Source: Brevibacillus laterosporus (GTDB lineage Bacteria; Bacillota; Bacilli; Brevibacillales; Brevibacillaceae). Taken from it: a stretch of 64,000 nucleotides of DNA. Below, in pieces: positions 8,540-17,340 of this stretch. The translations under genes and the position numbers were made by a program. A model generated the notes under the pieces. The model was not told the DNA's origin and searched no databases. It worked only from the letters and a program-made list of their open reading frames with translations. Every line of letters starts with the position of its first letter. The stretch's first letter is position 1. The stretch spans positions 1 to 64,000 of the forward strand of contig NZ_JAUKFY010000013.1 of assembly GCF_030489605.1 (NCBI RefSeq), read 5' to 3'.

Positions 8540-9148
8540 ATGACAAACAAAAAAACACTAAAAATTGGTATTGATATTGACGGTACAGTTACCGATCCTA
8601 GCAGTATTGTCCCTTTTTTGAATCGATCCTTTGGCAAAAATTTAACACTACAAGATTGCTTTGAATATAATTTAGCAAATGTGTATGAGATCACAGATGA
8701 AGAGTTTGCTGCCTGGCTTTTACAAAATAGCCAAGAAGTCTACTCCCATTCTCTTCTGCATGGCAACGCCTCCGAAATTTTGCAAATCTGGCACTTAACT
8801 CATGAACTTATTTATATCAGTGCCAGAGCTTTAGATGATATGCAGGTAACCAAAGCTTGGTTTGCTAAACATCATATCCCTTATCATCATATAGATTTGG
8901 TTGGCAGCCATGATAAGGTCCGTGCCGCGAAAGCATGGGGCATTGATCTATTTATGGAGGATCGATTAGAAAATGCCTTACAATTATCCAGCGAACTTAA
9001 CATTCCTGTTCTATTGTTTGACACGCCGTATAATCAAGGTGCGCTTCCGTCCTTGGTCCATCGCATTACGAACTGGGATGATGCGGACTTCTTTATTAGA
9101 CGTATGAAACTGGAGCATGTCTCACCTATAGAGAAACAAGCTCTGTAA
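8540..9148 (+). CDS. HAD-superfamily nucleotidase (YqfW/5'-nucleotidase type)
   Basis: A 202-residue HAD-fold phosphatase. Motif I is GIDIDGTVTD (residues 10-19) with the nucleophile Asp, motif II is the SAR in LIYISARAL, and the acidic motif III is probably LFMEDRLENA. Length and motifs match the NT5C/YqfW-type putative nucleotidases, which dephosphorylate (deoxy)nucleoside monophosphates. AGGAGGCGAGGAG just upstream of the ATG gives a strong start. Monocistronic with its own terminator at 9171. Confidence 0.82.
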   Translation: MTNKKTLKIGIDIDGTVTDPSSIVPFLNRSFGKNLTLQDCFEYNLANVYEITDEEFAAWLLQNSQEVYSHSLLHGNASEILQIWHLTHELIYISARALDDMQVTKAWFAKHHIPYHHIDLVGSHDKVRAAKAWGIDLFMEDRLENALQLSSELNIPVLLFDTPYNQGALPSLVHRITNWDDADFFIRRMKLEHVSPIEKQAL

Positions 9149-9170
9149 TTTAAACTCCCAATACTGACTA

Positions 9171-9210
9171 AAAAAGACGTAACCCTTATGAAAAGGTTAC
9201 GTCTTTTTAT
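9171..9210 (+). terminator. rho-independent terminator
   Basis: A perfect 14-bp stem AAAAAGACGTAACC / GGTTACGTCTTTTT with a T run, following the nucleotidase gene. Confidence 0.92.
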
Positions 9211-9293
9211 CTGGTGTTACTCACTGGAATAATTGTTCCCCTGGAAAAATTCATCTGTTTTCCATTAAGGGAGCATTTTAACATAGGAAGTAA

Positions 9294-9506
9294 TTACGCC
9301 TTTGGTTTGAACGTATGACAACAGGTTTCACGAGATGTTGTTGCATAATCACGGTGCTCGGTATCATAAGCGAACTCGTCTGCAAATTCAGCATCATATT
9401 TTTTGTCTGCATGAGGGTCAATGTCCACCATAATGGCTTCAGCAGTACAATTGTTTCCTTCTCCCCAGTACGTGCAACTCGCTACACTGCATTTTACTAT
9501 TGGCAT
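9294..9506 (-). CDS. DUF1540 cysteine-rich small protein
   Basis: A 70-residue DUF1540 protein. It has CSVASCTYWGEGNNC near the N-terminus and CCHTF near the C-terminus; these cysteines and His could bind a metal, by analogy with other small Cys-rich proteins. The middle is acidic and Tyr-rich. I chose ATG at 9506 (MPIVKC), with GGAGG about eight bases upstream; a GTG three codons earlier overlaps that RBS. DUF1540 proteins are common in spore formers, but their function is unknown to me. Confidence 0.85.
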   Translation of the reverse strand: MPIVKCSVASCTYWGEGNNCTAEAIMVDIDPHADKKYDAEFADEFAYDTEHRDYATTSRETCCHTFKPKA

Positions 9507-9618
9507 ATTGGTCACCTCCTATGGCTATACTGCACCCAGACGAGGACTTTTATAACCTGTCCCTTCAGGTTTTTTTTACATGGAATATCGTTAATGGTAG
9601 GATGTTTATAGGAGGTGA

Positions 9619-10407
9619 ATGATTAGCATTATGAGTAAACCAGTAGTAATTGTTACAGGCGGCACCGGTGGACTTGGGATGGCACTTGCCAAGGAGTATA
9701 TTCGTGAGGGGTACCACGTGGTTATTACAAGCAGAGATCACATGAAACTAAAAAGAGTCCAGCGTGAATGGAACCGTCCCCCAATGCTCCATATCTATAA
9801 ACTTGATCTGTCGGATAATGAAGCAGTGAGAGCTTTTTCTGCTTGGGTAAAAATTCGTTTTGGCCGTTGCGATATTCTCATCAATAATGCAGGCTTTGCT
9901 TTATTTAAGTCCTTTTTAGATCATTCACTGGAAGAGATTCACCAGACCATTGAATCAAATTTATTGGGCACATTATATATGACCCGTGCTTTCCTGCCTA
10001 TGATGCTCACTCAATCAGAAGCTAGGATTGTGAATATTGCTTCTCTAGCAGGCCGTGTTGCTTCTGCTAAAACTGCTGTATATGCTGCGACAAAGGCCGC
10101 TGTGATAAGATTCAGCGAGTCACTTCGACATGAGCTAGCTTCCACACAAATCTCAGTCACCTGTGCCTTGCCTGGTCCAATTGATACGCCATTTCTCATG
10201 TACGCAGACAATACTGGCACATATAAACAAAAAGTAAGTGGCTACCTGCTATCTCCCGAAAAAACGGCAAAAACGATAATAAAAGCAACCAAACAGAAAC
10301 GCTTTGAGGTAGCCCTGCCAAAGCGTCTCCATCTACTGTCGCTGATTTATCCTATATTACCAGATTTTATTCTGAAACGAGTCGCACCCTTACTGAATCG
10401 CAAATAA
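9619..10407 (+). CDS. SDR family NAD(P)-dependent oxidoreductase
   Basis: A classical short-chain dehydrogenase of about 260 residues. It has the Rossmann motif TGGTGGLG near residue 15, INNAG near 92, the catalytic Ser in NIASLAG and the YAATK catalytic pair. An Arg/His-rich patch after beta 2 (TSRDH) suggests NADP preference (inference). The substrate cannot be predicted. GGAGGTGA runs directly into the ATG at 9619, so spacing is tight; ATG at 9631 (MSKPVV) is the alternative. Convergent with the MFS gene, eight bases apart. Confidence 0.85.
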   Translation: MISIMSKPVVIVTGGTGGLGMALAKEYIREGYHVVITSRDHMKLKRVQREWNRPPMLHIYKLDLSDNEAVRAFSAWVKIRFGRCDILINNAGFALFKSFLDHSLEEIHQTIESNLLGTLYMTRAFLPMMLTQSEARIVNIASLAGRVASAKTAVYAATKAAVIRFSESLRHELASTQISVTCALPGPIDTPFLMYADNTGTYKQKVSGYLLSPEKTAKTIIKATKQKRFEVALPKRLHLLSLIYPILPDFILKRVAPLLNRK

Positions 10408-10414
10408 TGCGAAA

Positions 10415-11632
10415 TTATTGCAAAGCTCGCAGCCTTATCATCGCTATGATTCCAACCAGCATACATAGCACGGCACAATAAACAAAGATACGATCCATTC
10501 CTAATGAAGAAGCCAGGAGGCCGGATAAGAAACTTCCAACAGGTAAACCAAACCCTGTAATGGAACGATTGGCAGTTAAAACTCGCCCCAGAATCTCATT
10601 CGGCACCTGTTTTTGAATATAGGTTGAAATCAATACGTTAAATGGAGCAAAAACAACCCCACCAACAAAGAAGCACACAACAGCAATCTCCATGCGCTGT
10701 GTAAATCCTAGAGGGAACGTAGCGAATCCCCACAAGCAAATAATCGCCCCGACTGTCACTCCAATCGGATATCTCCAATTTTTGGCGATAAATAACATCG
10801 AACCACACAATGATCCGATAGCTATCGCTGTAAGCATATATCCCTGATAAGCTTCTTTTCCAATCCCCCATACTTGCTGTATGTATACAGGCAATAATTC
10901 TACAGGTGAATATCCCATATTAAAAAACAGACTAAAGAATAAAAGAGAAAGTAGCAGCGAATTCTTTCCAATATATCGATAACCTACCACAAGATCTTTC
11001 CAAAACTGAAGTAATGCCTCTCTTTTCGTCTGACTTGCTATGTTGGAGTTTGGCTTATATGTATAGGAAACTCGTAAAAAACAGGCTGCACATAAAAAGA
11101 AACTAATCGAATCGATAATAATAACATTGGCCGGTCCGATTAACGTAACCGCTACCCCTGCTAGCATAGGCCCAAAGAGCCAAACAATCTGCCATTGCGC
11201 ACTCATCACGCTATTTGCTTTAATGAGCAGTTCCTTATCCTTGATTAAATTCGGCAGCATAGCTTGTTGACCAGTGCTGCTTAATGGGGATAACATACCG
11301 GCTAAGGCCATGATGATATAAACGGTAGCGACTGGTACAGTTGGTAAAGACAACAAAAAAACAAGCAATCCATATAAAGTGCCTCTTACCACATTATCAA
11401 AAATAATGAGTTTCCTTCGATCAATGCGATCCAATAAAACGCCTGCTATTAATCCAGATATCAGAGCTGGTACATAATAGGACAAGATAGAAGTCCCCAT
11501 AATTGCTCCAGAACCTGTCCGATGTAATAAATACCAGCTTACCCCAAACGATCCAAATGAATTTCCGACAGCTGATAAAAAGATACCAAGCCAGAACCAA
11601 CGAAATGATGGAGTTCTCCATAGCTCTTTCAT
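10415..11632 (-). CDS. MFS transporter (drug/siderophore exporter type)
   Basis: A 405-residue major facilitator protein with about 12 hydrophobic segments. The loop 2-3 motif appears as GVLLDRIDRRKLI, typical of the MFS_3 (EntS/macrolide exporter) branch. It probably exports a hydrophobic compound by proton antiport; the substrate is unknown. I chose ATG at 11632 (MKELWRTPSF), eight bases after AGGAGG; a GTG three codons earlier overlaps the RBS. Monocistronic. Confidence 0.87.
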   Translation of the reverse strand: MKELWRTPSFRWFWLGIFLSAVGNSFGSFGVSWYLLHRTGSGAIMGTSILSYYVPALISGLIAGVLLDRIDRRKLIIFDNVVRGTLYGLLVFLLSLPTVPVATVYIIMALAGMLSPLSSTGQQAMLPNLIKDKELLIKANSVMSAQWQIVWLFGPMLAGVAVTLIGPANVIIIDSISFFLCAACFLRVSYTYKPNSNIASQTKREALLQFWKDLVVGYRYIGKNSLLLSLLFFSLFFNMGYSPVELLPVYIQQVWGIGKEAYQGYMLTAIAIGSLCGSMLFIAKNWRYPIGVTVGAIICLWGFATFPLGFTQRMEIAVVCFFVGGVVFAPFNVLISTYIQKQVPNEILGRVLTANRSITGFGLPVGSFLSGLLASSLGMDRIFVYCAVLCMLVGIIAMIRLRALQ

Positions 11633-11773
11633 GCTGTACACCTCCTAATCAAAAAGATATCATAATTATACGACTTTTTAAATATAAAAATTTAATAAGT
11701 AATAATATTTAGTATTGTCTGCACATAACTATTTCTTTAGTACAGTAAAGTTTCACATGAAACATTAAAAATA

Positions 11774-11807
11774 ATAAAAAAAGACATGCCCGAAATAGGC
11801 ATGTCTT
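11774..11807 (-). terminator. rho-independent terminator of codY
   Basis: A perfect 10-bp stem AAGACATGCC / GGCATGTCTT, followed on the minus strand by a long T run (plus-strand AATAAAAAAAG). It lies about 45 bases beyond the codY stop. Confidence 0.9.
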
Positions 11808-11853
11808 ACAACTGGGAGGAGAACATGGAAATCGTTACTACTCATTTATGTGA

Positions 11854-12630
11854 TTATGAGGTTTTCCATTTTTCTAACTCAGAATGGAATTTATCATTTA
11901 GCACCTTAATATAGGTTCCCTTCATACCAAGAGAACGCGATTCAAGAACTCCTGCACTAGCAAGCTTACGCAATGCATTAACGATCACAGAACGGGTCAA
12001 TCCAGCCTGATCCGCTAATTGACTAGCAACCAACAAACCTTCCTTAGCATCTAATTGCTCCATGATTTTTTCAATCGCAATTTGTTCACTATAGGAAAGA
12101 GAGGACAATGCAATCTTAGCAAATGTTTTGTCACGAACTTCATTTTCAATCTGTTCTGTGCGCTGACGTACTATTTTCATTCCAACTACAGTCGCACCAA
12201 TCTCAGCTAGGATGAGATCGTCCGTCTCAAAAGCACCAAACGCACGAGTTAATACTAATGTTCCTAATCGACTGCCACCTGCATTAATAGGTACGATGGT
12301 GGTCATCATTTGAGGGAACAGATTTTTCCACTCTGCAGGAACCATGCTGTAGTTACTGTGAACTGCCTCGTTAGCTACTGAGAAATGAATCTCTAATAAT
12401 TTTTCCTTATAGTTTTCAGGCAAAAAGCTCGTAAAACGGCCGGTTTCCTGAATCGAAATCTCTTGGGCAAAACCACTTCCTAAAATCTGACCATCTGCCG
12501 TGATGATATACGTATTGGAATTGATGATATCAGAGAGCAATTTAGCAATATCCTGATATGATACCCCGTTTCCACCCATCGTCTTTTGTAGCATCGCATT
12601 TATTCGTCTCGTTTTTTCTAACAAATTCAT
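11854..12630 (-). CDS. codY: GTP- and branched-chain amino acid-sensing global repressor CodY
   Basis: CodY represses amino acid, peptide transport and competence genes when isoleucine/valine and GTP are plentiful. The 258 residues match the family almost exactly. An N-terminal GAF domain (about 1-155, with the ligand pocket around SFLPE and AVHSNYSM) is followed by a winged helix with SQLADQAGLTRSVIVNALRKLASAGV, the near-invariant recognition helix. I chose ATG at 12630 (MNLLEKTRRIN), with AGGAGG upstream; a much longer in-frame extension lacks family similarity. Unlike in Bacillus, codY here is not next to xerC-hslVU but downstream of a YitT gene. Confidence 0.97.
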   Translation of the reverse strand: MNLLEKTRRINAMLQKTMGGNGVSYQDIAKLLSDIINSNTYIITADGQILGSGFAQEISIQETGRFTSFLPENYKEKLLEIHFSVANEAVHSNYSMVPAEWKNLFPQMMTTIVPINAGGSRLGTLVLTRAFGAFETDDLILAEIGATVVGMKIVRQRTEQIENEVRDKTFAKIALSSLSYSEQIAIEKIMEQLDAKEGLLVASQLADQAGLTRSVIVNALRKLASAGVLESRSLGMKGTYIKVLNDKFHSELEKWKTS

Positions 12631-12777
12631 TTGGGAAATTCCTCCTCTAAATGTTTCATGCTCACAGTATTGTCTGAAAAATGTGCCTTGATACCTCGTA
12701 TTCGAAAAAAATTTTTTCAGACGTGTACAGCATTCCATTTTGAGGTAAAGGTCGATGCTTACATGAGGGATACATAA

Positions 12778-12808
12778 TAGAAAAAGCCTGGCATCCACCA
12801 AGCTTTTC
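12778..12808 (-). terminator. rho-independent terminator after the YitT gene
   Basis: Stem AAAAGCTTGG / CCAGGCTTTT with one mismatch and a T run on the minus strand. It separates the YitT gene from codY. Confidence 0.75.
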
Positions 12809-12825
12809 TGACTAACAATCCCGAC

Positions 12826-13422
12826 TTATTCCGTCTGGATCATTCCACGACGATTCCACAAAAATGTAATTCCTGATACGATCATGATCGCTAAAAAGGA
12901 ATAAAAATAATGGGGGGTATCGGCTAGCAGTGCGCCTATCAACAAGATTAAAATATCAAAAACAAAAATCACAATCCCGATATTAATTCGTGTTACATCA
13001 GATAGAAGTTTAGCCACCAAATCAAATCCATCTGTCGTTGTATTAAATCTAAGTAACAGCCCAATCCCCATGCCAATAAATAATCCTCCCAAAATACTGC
13101 TCAATAATAGCGAACAGGAGGTAAATACAGAAACATGCTGCAACGGCGAAAATAAATCAATCAAAAAGGATGAAAGCAACAATCCATTGACGCTATCGTA
13201 AAAATAAGACCGCCTTGTAAACCAAGCATATAGATAAATTGGTATACTCATGACGATCATTACCATGCCTACCTTATAACCCGCCATATAGTTGATTATT
13301 AAAGCAATTCCGGTCAAGCCGCCGTCCATTAATTGATGCGGAATAATAAAACCGTTTACTCCAAGTGCAAGTAATCCACTGCCAAAAATCAGGGCTAATC
13401 CTTTACGTATCATATATACCAT
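12826..13422 (-). CDS. YitT family membrane protein (short form)
   Basis: A 198-residue integral membrane protein of the YitT/DUF161 family, with five or six hydrophobic segments. The family signature NGFIIPHQLMDGGLTGIALI and the loop LLLRFNTTTDGFDLVAKLL are both present. Many YitT proteins carry a C-terminal cytoplasmic DUF2179 domain; this one ends after the last membrane segment, so that domain is absent. Transport function has been suggested for the family but is not established. AAGGAG lies a few bases upstream of the ATG. Confidence 0.85.
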   Translation of the reverse strand: MVYMIRKGLALIFGSGLLALGVNGFIIPHQLMDGGLTGIALIINYMAGYKVGMVMIVMSIPIYLYAWFTRRSYFYDSVNGLLLSSFLIDLFSPLQHVSVFTSCSLLLSSILGGLFIGMGIGLLLRFNTTTDGFDLVAKLLSDVTRINIGIVIFVFDILILLIGALLADTPHYFYSFLAIMIVSGITFLWNRRGMIQTE

Positions 13423-13505
13423 GCTCTACTCCTTGGGATGAGATCAAGACTAGTGTGTGAAGCAAGCTTGTATCTCATACCCCGGAGTTCATACTAGCTT
13501 TTTTC

Positions 13506-14282
13506 CTATCCAATGCTTTTCATAATCATCTGCTCAATCCATGCTGTAAGCTCTCGAATTGGTCGATTTTGATCCTGATCAGTTAGACGCAGCCTCACAT
13601 ATCGCTCATCCATATCGAATGCTTCCTCCAGCATGCCTGCAAATCCGCGCTTACGTTTATCCACCTCTAAAAGAACCTCTAATTCATTTTCCTGCAAAAA
13701 GAAAATGACCTCCAGTTCATCTACATATTTACGGAACCGACCTTGTGGCCGAAATTCAAATTCTTGTACAAATGGATAAGGCTGACCAAGCCGACGATTA
13801 AATTCACAATCGACTTTATATAACTGAAAGCCCAATGCAGAGAGTGCCTCTAATACGTTACCCATCATCGGATGCGGTTTTACCTCAATATAATCCGAGT
13901 CACCAGGATCAATTGCATTTTTTATATCTAGGCCTGTACGCAAATAGACCGGTTGTCTTCCTATCGTCAAAGGCGTTGCATAAGGTAATGAAAATGAAAA
14001 CGCATAGACCTTTGTTTCCTGCGGCTCAATGCTAAAGGGTTCTGTCAAACGATGCTTTAACAGGATACATTCTTCCTTTGTCTTGTTATTATTACTTTCT
14101 CGTTCATAATGGGTAATAACATAAATATAAATCTCATCAATATCCTGTTGAATATCTCCCCCTGTAATATGAACCTCGCCTTTTACCAGTTCACCGGGAA
14201 ACAATGTTTCCTTGAACAGGCGTGTATCTACAGTAGCTGCTCCAATTCCTACACTCGCCATCATCTTTTTAAATAATGACAT
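13506..14282 (-). CDS. spo0M: sporulation-control protein Spo0M
   Basis: A 258-residue arrestin-like beta-sandwich protein, the same length as Bacillus Spo0M. In Bacillus it affects the onset of sporulation and cell-division control. It starts MSLFKKMMASVGIGAATVDT, highly typical of the family, and contains ITGGDIQQDIDEIYIYV and the C-terminal acidic helix MLEEAFDMDERYVRLR. I chose ATG at 14282, following GAGGGGGC; an ATG seven codons earlier would include this RBS. It precedes the YitT gene on the same strand, 83 bases apart. Confidence 0.93.
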   Translation of the reverse strand: MSLFKKMMASVGIGAATVDTRLFKETLFPGELVKGEVHITGGDIQQDIDEIYIYVITHYERESNNNKTKEECILLKHRLTEPFSIEPQETKVYAFSFSLPYATPLTIGRQPVYLRTGLDIKNAIDPGDSDYIEVKPHPMMGNVLEALSALGFQLYKVDCEFNRRLGQPYPFVQEFEFRPQGRFRKYVDELEVIFFLQENELEVLLEVDKRKRGFAGMLEEAFDMDERYVRLRLTDQDQNRPIRELTAWIEQMIMKSIG

Positions 14283-14384
14283 CCCCAAGCCCCCTCGTTC
14301 CAAAAGCCCTTCTTATTTTGTTATAACTATATACGAACAAGCTGGGGTTTTGTTGCATTTTTCTCTTACAGCCACATACAAGAG

Positions 14385-14894
14385 CTATCCGATTGTTTTC
14401 GGTTGTTCTTTAGCCACTACGTATAAGTGCAAAACCCGTGAAATTACCAGGGTTTTTATATTTACCTCTATGACCTTCCCTTGGATAATGTACTCTTTTT
14501 TTTGCAGTAATTCATGCAATATTTCATGCATTTCGCCTACTTGCTCCACTTTTTTCCTTTTCAATTGGGCCAAGTCTTTTTCTAGGCTATGCTTTAATTC
14601 TTCTTCTACAAAGGTGTTCGGGCGTTGTCCTAAAAAGGTGATTTCAACATCTTCAATTACGACATTCTGCTTCTTTCGCGCTACTTTATGCAACTCGTTA
14701 AGATTGTCCATTTCGTTTTGGAGACGATCATTTAATACATATAAATTTTTGTTCTCCAGCATTAAATCTTCCATTCTTTGAATAAATAAGAACAGAAATA
14801 TCGCTCCTCCTGCAACAGCTCCTAAAATAAACAAGCTGATATAACGAAGATATCGACGTACTTTAGGTGATTGCTCCTCTTGTAGAGTTGTCAT
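14385..14894 (-). CDS. ytrI: sporulation membrane protein YtrI
   Basis: A 169-residue protein. A short basic cytoplasmic tail is followed by one membrane segment (YISLFILGAVAGGAIFLFLFI) and a long extracytoplasmic coiled coil (MEDLMLENKNLYVLNDRL and on). Partner position, topology and size match YtrI of Bacillus, made in the mother cell under SigE and needed for efficient sporulation. The ATG at 14894 overlaps the ytrH stop by four bases (ATGA) and has GGGGAG upstream. An ATG eight codons earlier lies inside ytrH and has no RBS. The YtrI assignment relies on context as well as sequence. Confidence 0.8.
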   Translation of the reverse strand: MTTLQEEQSPKVRRYLRYISLFILGAVAGGAIFLFLFIQRMEDLMLENKNLYVLNDRLQNEMDNLNELHKVARKKQNVVIEDVEITFLGQRPNTFVEEELKHSLEKDLAQLKRKKVEQVGEMHEILHELLQKKEYIIQGKVIEVNIKTLVISRVLHLYVVAKEQPKTIG

Positions 14895-15205
14895 GAAGAT
14901 CTCCCCTGTGTCAGCCACAGCATCGAAATTGTTCCAAGATGCGCTCCGATAAACGCTGCAAAAATATAAATGAGCTGTTTTAAAACAGGTGAGAAATTGC
15001 CGACAAATAATTTTTCAATTTGTAGAAATGAGTCAAATGTTCCTCCAAGGGCTCCCACCAGCCCCATAATTTTGAGCTGGATTGCTAGATCTGACATGAC
15101 AAGCAACGGAGCTCGATCACTAAAAAAAGCACCCATGCCTCCAAGTATTGATCCTCCAATCACGATTCCATAAGCAACACAAAACGTTAAAATGACTTGA
15201 GCCAC
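14891..15205 (-). CDS. ytrH: sporulation protein YtrH
   Basis: An integral membrane protein of about 104 residues with three hydrophobic segments, matching the YtrH family of SigE-controlled sporulation proteins (GVIGGSILGG-like first segment, GALGGTFDSF, FIGAHLG). I chose GTG at 15205, ten bases after AAGGAG; a GTG three codons upstream lies only one base from it. CATACACA at 15252-15245 (minus) resembles a SigE -10 element, but the -35 is weak. Translationally coupled to ytrI. Confidence 0.85.
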   Translation of the reverse strand: MAQVILTFCVAYGIVIGGSILGGMGAFFSDRAPLLVMSDLAIQLKIMGLVGALGGTFDSFLQIEKLFVGNFSPVLKQLIYIFAAFIGAHLGTISMLWLTQGRSS

Positions 15206-15324
15206 TTTTCTCACGCTCCTTGTGCTTCATACTTGTACCAATTTTGTGTATGCTCTACCCTACGCGCGAATAGAGCCAAATATGATTGTCACTAAGGAAA
15301 GCATGCAAAACCTCACTCTTTTAT

Positions 15325-15423
15325 TTATTCAAATCCATCATCAAACACGATGGAGATAAGGAAGATGACAACGATGATTCCAATGACCACCTCAAGACCT
15401 CCTAATTTAAAAATGCTACCCAT
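15325..15423 (-). CDS. 32-residue single-span membrane protein
   Basis: A very small ORF (MGSIFKLGGLEVVIGIIVVI, then a hydrophobic stretch and the tail DDGFE). One membrane helix of about 20 residues is followed by an acidic C-terminus. AGGAGGGAAG lies a few bases before the ATG, giving strong support for translation. It lies on the same strand about 120 bases upstream of ytrH and may be co-expressed during sporulation, where such micro-membrane proteins are common (inference). No family is recognised. Confidence 0.7.
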   Translation of the reverse strand: MGSIFKLGGLEVVIGIIVVIFLISIVFDDGFE

Positions 15424-15583
15424 AAACTTCCCTCCTACTAGCCTCTTTTTATAGGGATATGTCACGGTTTACAAAAAGTCTCTAGGCATCTGCCCAGTTT
15501 CATGCATTTTGGGCTACGAATAAAGGGCGTCTCTCTTTTCACATACTAAGTCTGACATCAGAAGAGAGAGGAGGGACAATACC

Positions 15584-16828
15584 TTGACCAACGCACGTCG
15601 CTTACTTGGTAACCGCACATTTCTCTTTCTGTTGATTGCAGCTCTTTTTATGCACATTGCAATCTTTCTGGTGACCCCTATTTTTCCTATTTTTTTGGAA
15701 AAAGCACGGCATTTGCATGCAAGTCAAATTGGTTTCATTCTTGCTATAGCCAGCTTAATGTACCAAATTGGAAGTCTTGTTGGTGGATTTTTATGTGATC
15801 GTGTGTCCCGTAAGCTTGTCATGGTAAGCGGAGCAGCCATTCAGGCAGGTGCTATGTTTGGTTTTAGTGTAAGTCAAACCTTTCTGCTTTTTATGGTATT
15901 TTCGGCTGTTAATGGCAGTGGTATGGGGTTATTAGCCCCTGCCATAAAAGCAAAAATAGCTGATGCAGTAGGACAAAAAAATCGAACAACTGCATTTTCA
16001 TGGCGTGGAATCTCGGCCAACATTGGAATTATTATTGGAGGTCTTACGGTTACGTTACTTGCATTAAGTACCAATCGGATTGTCTTCATTTATGCAGCAG
16101 GTGTTTATGTTCTGTTGACCTTTTTTCTTCTATTTGCTTTACCGAAAGCCCGCCAGGAGAAAACGAAAAAGGATTCCTTATCATGGAGTCAATATAAACG
16201 TTTATTGGGGCATCGCAGCTTTTTGTTTTTCTGTCTGGTATCTTTGATGGTTTGGGGATTATATGCTCAATTTCCGCTTGTTGTTCCATTACGCGGACAA
16301 CATATTATGGGGACAGGTGCCAAGATAGGCTTGATTTGGACCATTAATTCAACCTTTGTGGTTCTATTTCAAGGTGTTATTGCCCGTTATATCCTAGAAA
16401 AAATTAGTCCTTATTGGGCAATGGTCAGTGGTGCCTTTTTCCTTGGCGCGGGCTTATTCGCTATGGGCTTTGCTCATCAGTTTTGGACGTTTAGTGCAGC
16501 AGCTGTTGTGTTTATTATTGGTGAAATGCTGGCTGTACCTGTATTCGACAGTTTAGTTGGGCATTTTGCTAAGCCGCCTTTATTAGGAGCTTATTATGGG
16601 ATCGGCAGTGTAGTCACAGGGATTAGCGGTGCTTTAGGTAATGCACTCGGTGGCTATATGATTGAATCGCTTGGCGGCGTAGGCAGTATGCGCCCATGGT
16701 ATATGTATGGCATCATTACATTAATTTCTGTTGCCATTCTGACCGCTTTTGCTATCTATGCTAACGCCCGCCATAAAAATAAAGGGTCTTCCCCTTCTCT
16801 ACACCCTAAAAAGGAGCGTGCACGATGA
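15584..16828 (+). CDS. MFS transporter, multidrug efflux type
   Basis: A 414-residue major facilitator protein with 12 predicted helices. The loop 2-3 signature is seen in GGFLCDRVSRKLVMV; SGMGLLAPAIKAKIAD is the usual antiporter-type segment in helix 5. The start is TTG at 15584, with GAGAGGAGGG about eight to ten bases upstream. Its stop overlaps the ATG of a 53-residue ORF (ATGA), so at least three genes form an operon ending at the terminator at 17151. Bacillus has an MFS gene (yttB) in a comparable location; the substrate is unknown. Confidence 0.88.
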   Translation: MTNARRLLGNRTFLFLLIAALFMHIAIFLVTPIFPIFLEKARHLHASQIGFILAIASLMYQIGSLVGGFLCDRVSRKLVMVSGAAIQAGAMFGFSVSQTFLLFMVFSAVNGSGMGLLAPAIKAKIADAVGQKNRTTAFSWRGISANIGIIIGGLTVTLLALSTNRIVFIYAAGVYVLLTFFLLFALPKARQEKTKKDSLSWSQYKRLLGHRSFLFFCLVSLMVWGLYAQFPLVVPLRGQHIMGTGAKIGLIWTINSTFVVLFQGVIARYILEKISPYWAMVSGAFFLGAGLFAMGFAHQFWTFSAAAVVFIIGEMLAVPVFDSLVGHFAKPPLLGAYYGIGSVVTGISGALGNALGGYMIESLGGVGSMRPWYMYGIITLISVAILTAFAIYANARHKNKGSSPSLHPKKERAR

Positions 16829-16986
16829 ATTCTTCTGCGGATGATCATAAGTTGCAAGGAGCCAGCCTTCTTGATAAAGCACCGTTTTGCTCTTTATTGT
16901 TTCATATGGAAAATGAAGCTCATGAGACAATGCTTGAGGAATACAAAAAAAATAAGCCTGAGTACAAGTTTTTGTTTTGGGAATAA
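16825..16986 (+). CDS. 53-residue small protein coupled to the MFS gene
   Basis: A short ORF (MNSSADDHKLQGASLLDKAP...) whose ATG overlaps the transporter stop codon by four bases, with AAGGAG nine bases upstream. It is soluble and acidic, with one Cys, an aromatic middle (FCSLLFHME) and a lysine/tyrosine-rich end finishing FLFWE. The tight coupling suggests real translation. No family is recognised. Confidence 0.6.
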   Translation: MNSSADDHKLQGASLLDKAPFCSLLFHMENEAHETMLEEYKKNKPEYKFLFWE

Positions 16987-17010
16987 TAAGACCCGAAAGG
17001 AATGATAAGC

Positions 17011-17142
17011 ATGGATAAAAAGCGCTTTTCCAATAACTCCAATGAACGCAGTGAAACAAATATACAACCAAAGAAAACCCAAGACGATCGTCCGGGCTTT
17101 GGTGACAAAAAATTAGAAGGACCTGATCGTCCTTCCACATAA
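17011..17142 (+). CDS. 43-residue hydrophilic protein
   Basis: A small ORF (MDKKRFSNNSNERSETNIQP...) rich in Asn, Lys, Asp and Pro, with two DRP motifs (DDRPGFGDKK, GPDRPST). It is probably disordered. A modest RBS (GAAAGGAA) lies upstream and a terminator lies eight bases after the stop. It is the third gene of the MFS operon. The composition resembles small spore-associated proteins, but no family is identified. Confidence 0.6.
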   Translation: MDKKRFSNNSNERSETNIQPKKTQDDRPGFGDKKLEGPDRPST

Positions 17143-17150
17143 TTCTGAGT

Positions 17151-17190
17151 GGCTTTCACTGCTAGTAGTAAGGCGAGTGGAAGCCTTTTT
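17151..17190 (+). terminator. rho-independent terminator of the MFS operon
   Basis: Stem GGCTTTCACT / AGTGGAAGCC with one G-T pair, followed by TTTTT. Confidence 0.8.
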
Positions 17191-17283
17191 ATGTGAAGAA
17201 AATTTTTTCCTTGATGGAATAACGCCCCTAATTCCCTACGAATTTACTTCTTCGTGCGTAGTTGAATTGGTAGCATGGTCAGC

Positions 17284-17340
17284 CAAAAAAGCACCCCTCT
17301 TTGTCCTGTAATACTCCTACAGAATAAAAAGGGATGCTCA
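17284..17340 (-). terminator. probable terminator of the M42 peptidase operon
   Basis: On the minus strand, AGCATCCCTTTT pairs imperfectly with AAAGAGGGGTGCT and is followed by TTTTTT. It lies downstream of the gene ending at 17416. Confidence 0.55.

Noticed and set aside
11825-11914. 28-codon plus-strand ORF with GGGAGGA upstream, antisense to the end of codY
   Set aside because: It mostly overlaps codY in antisense, and no promoter or conservation argument is available; probably chance.
14212-14781. 189-codon plus-strand ORF over spo0M and ytrI
   Set aside because: Antisense to two supported genes, no RBS, biased composition.
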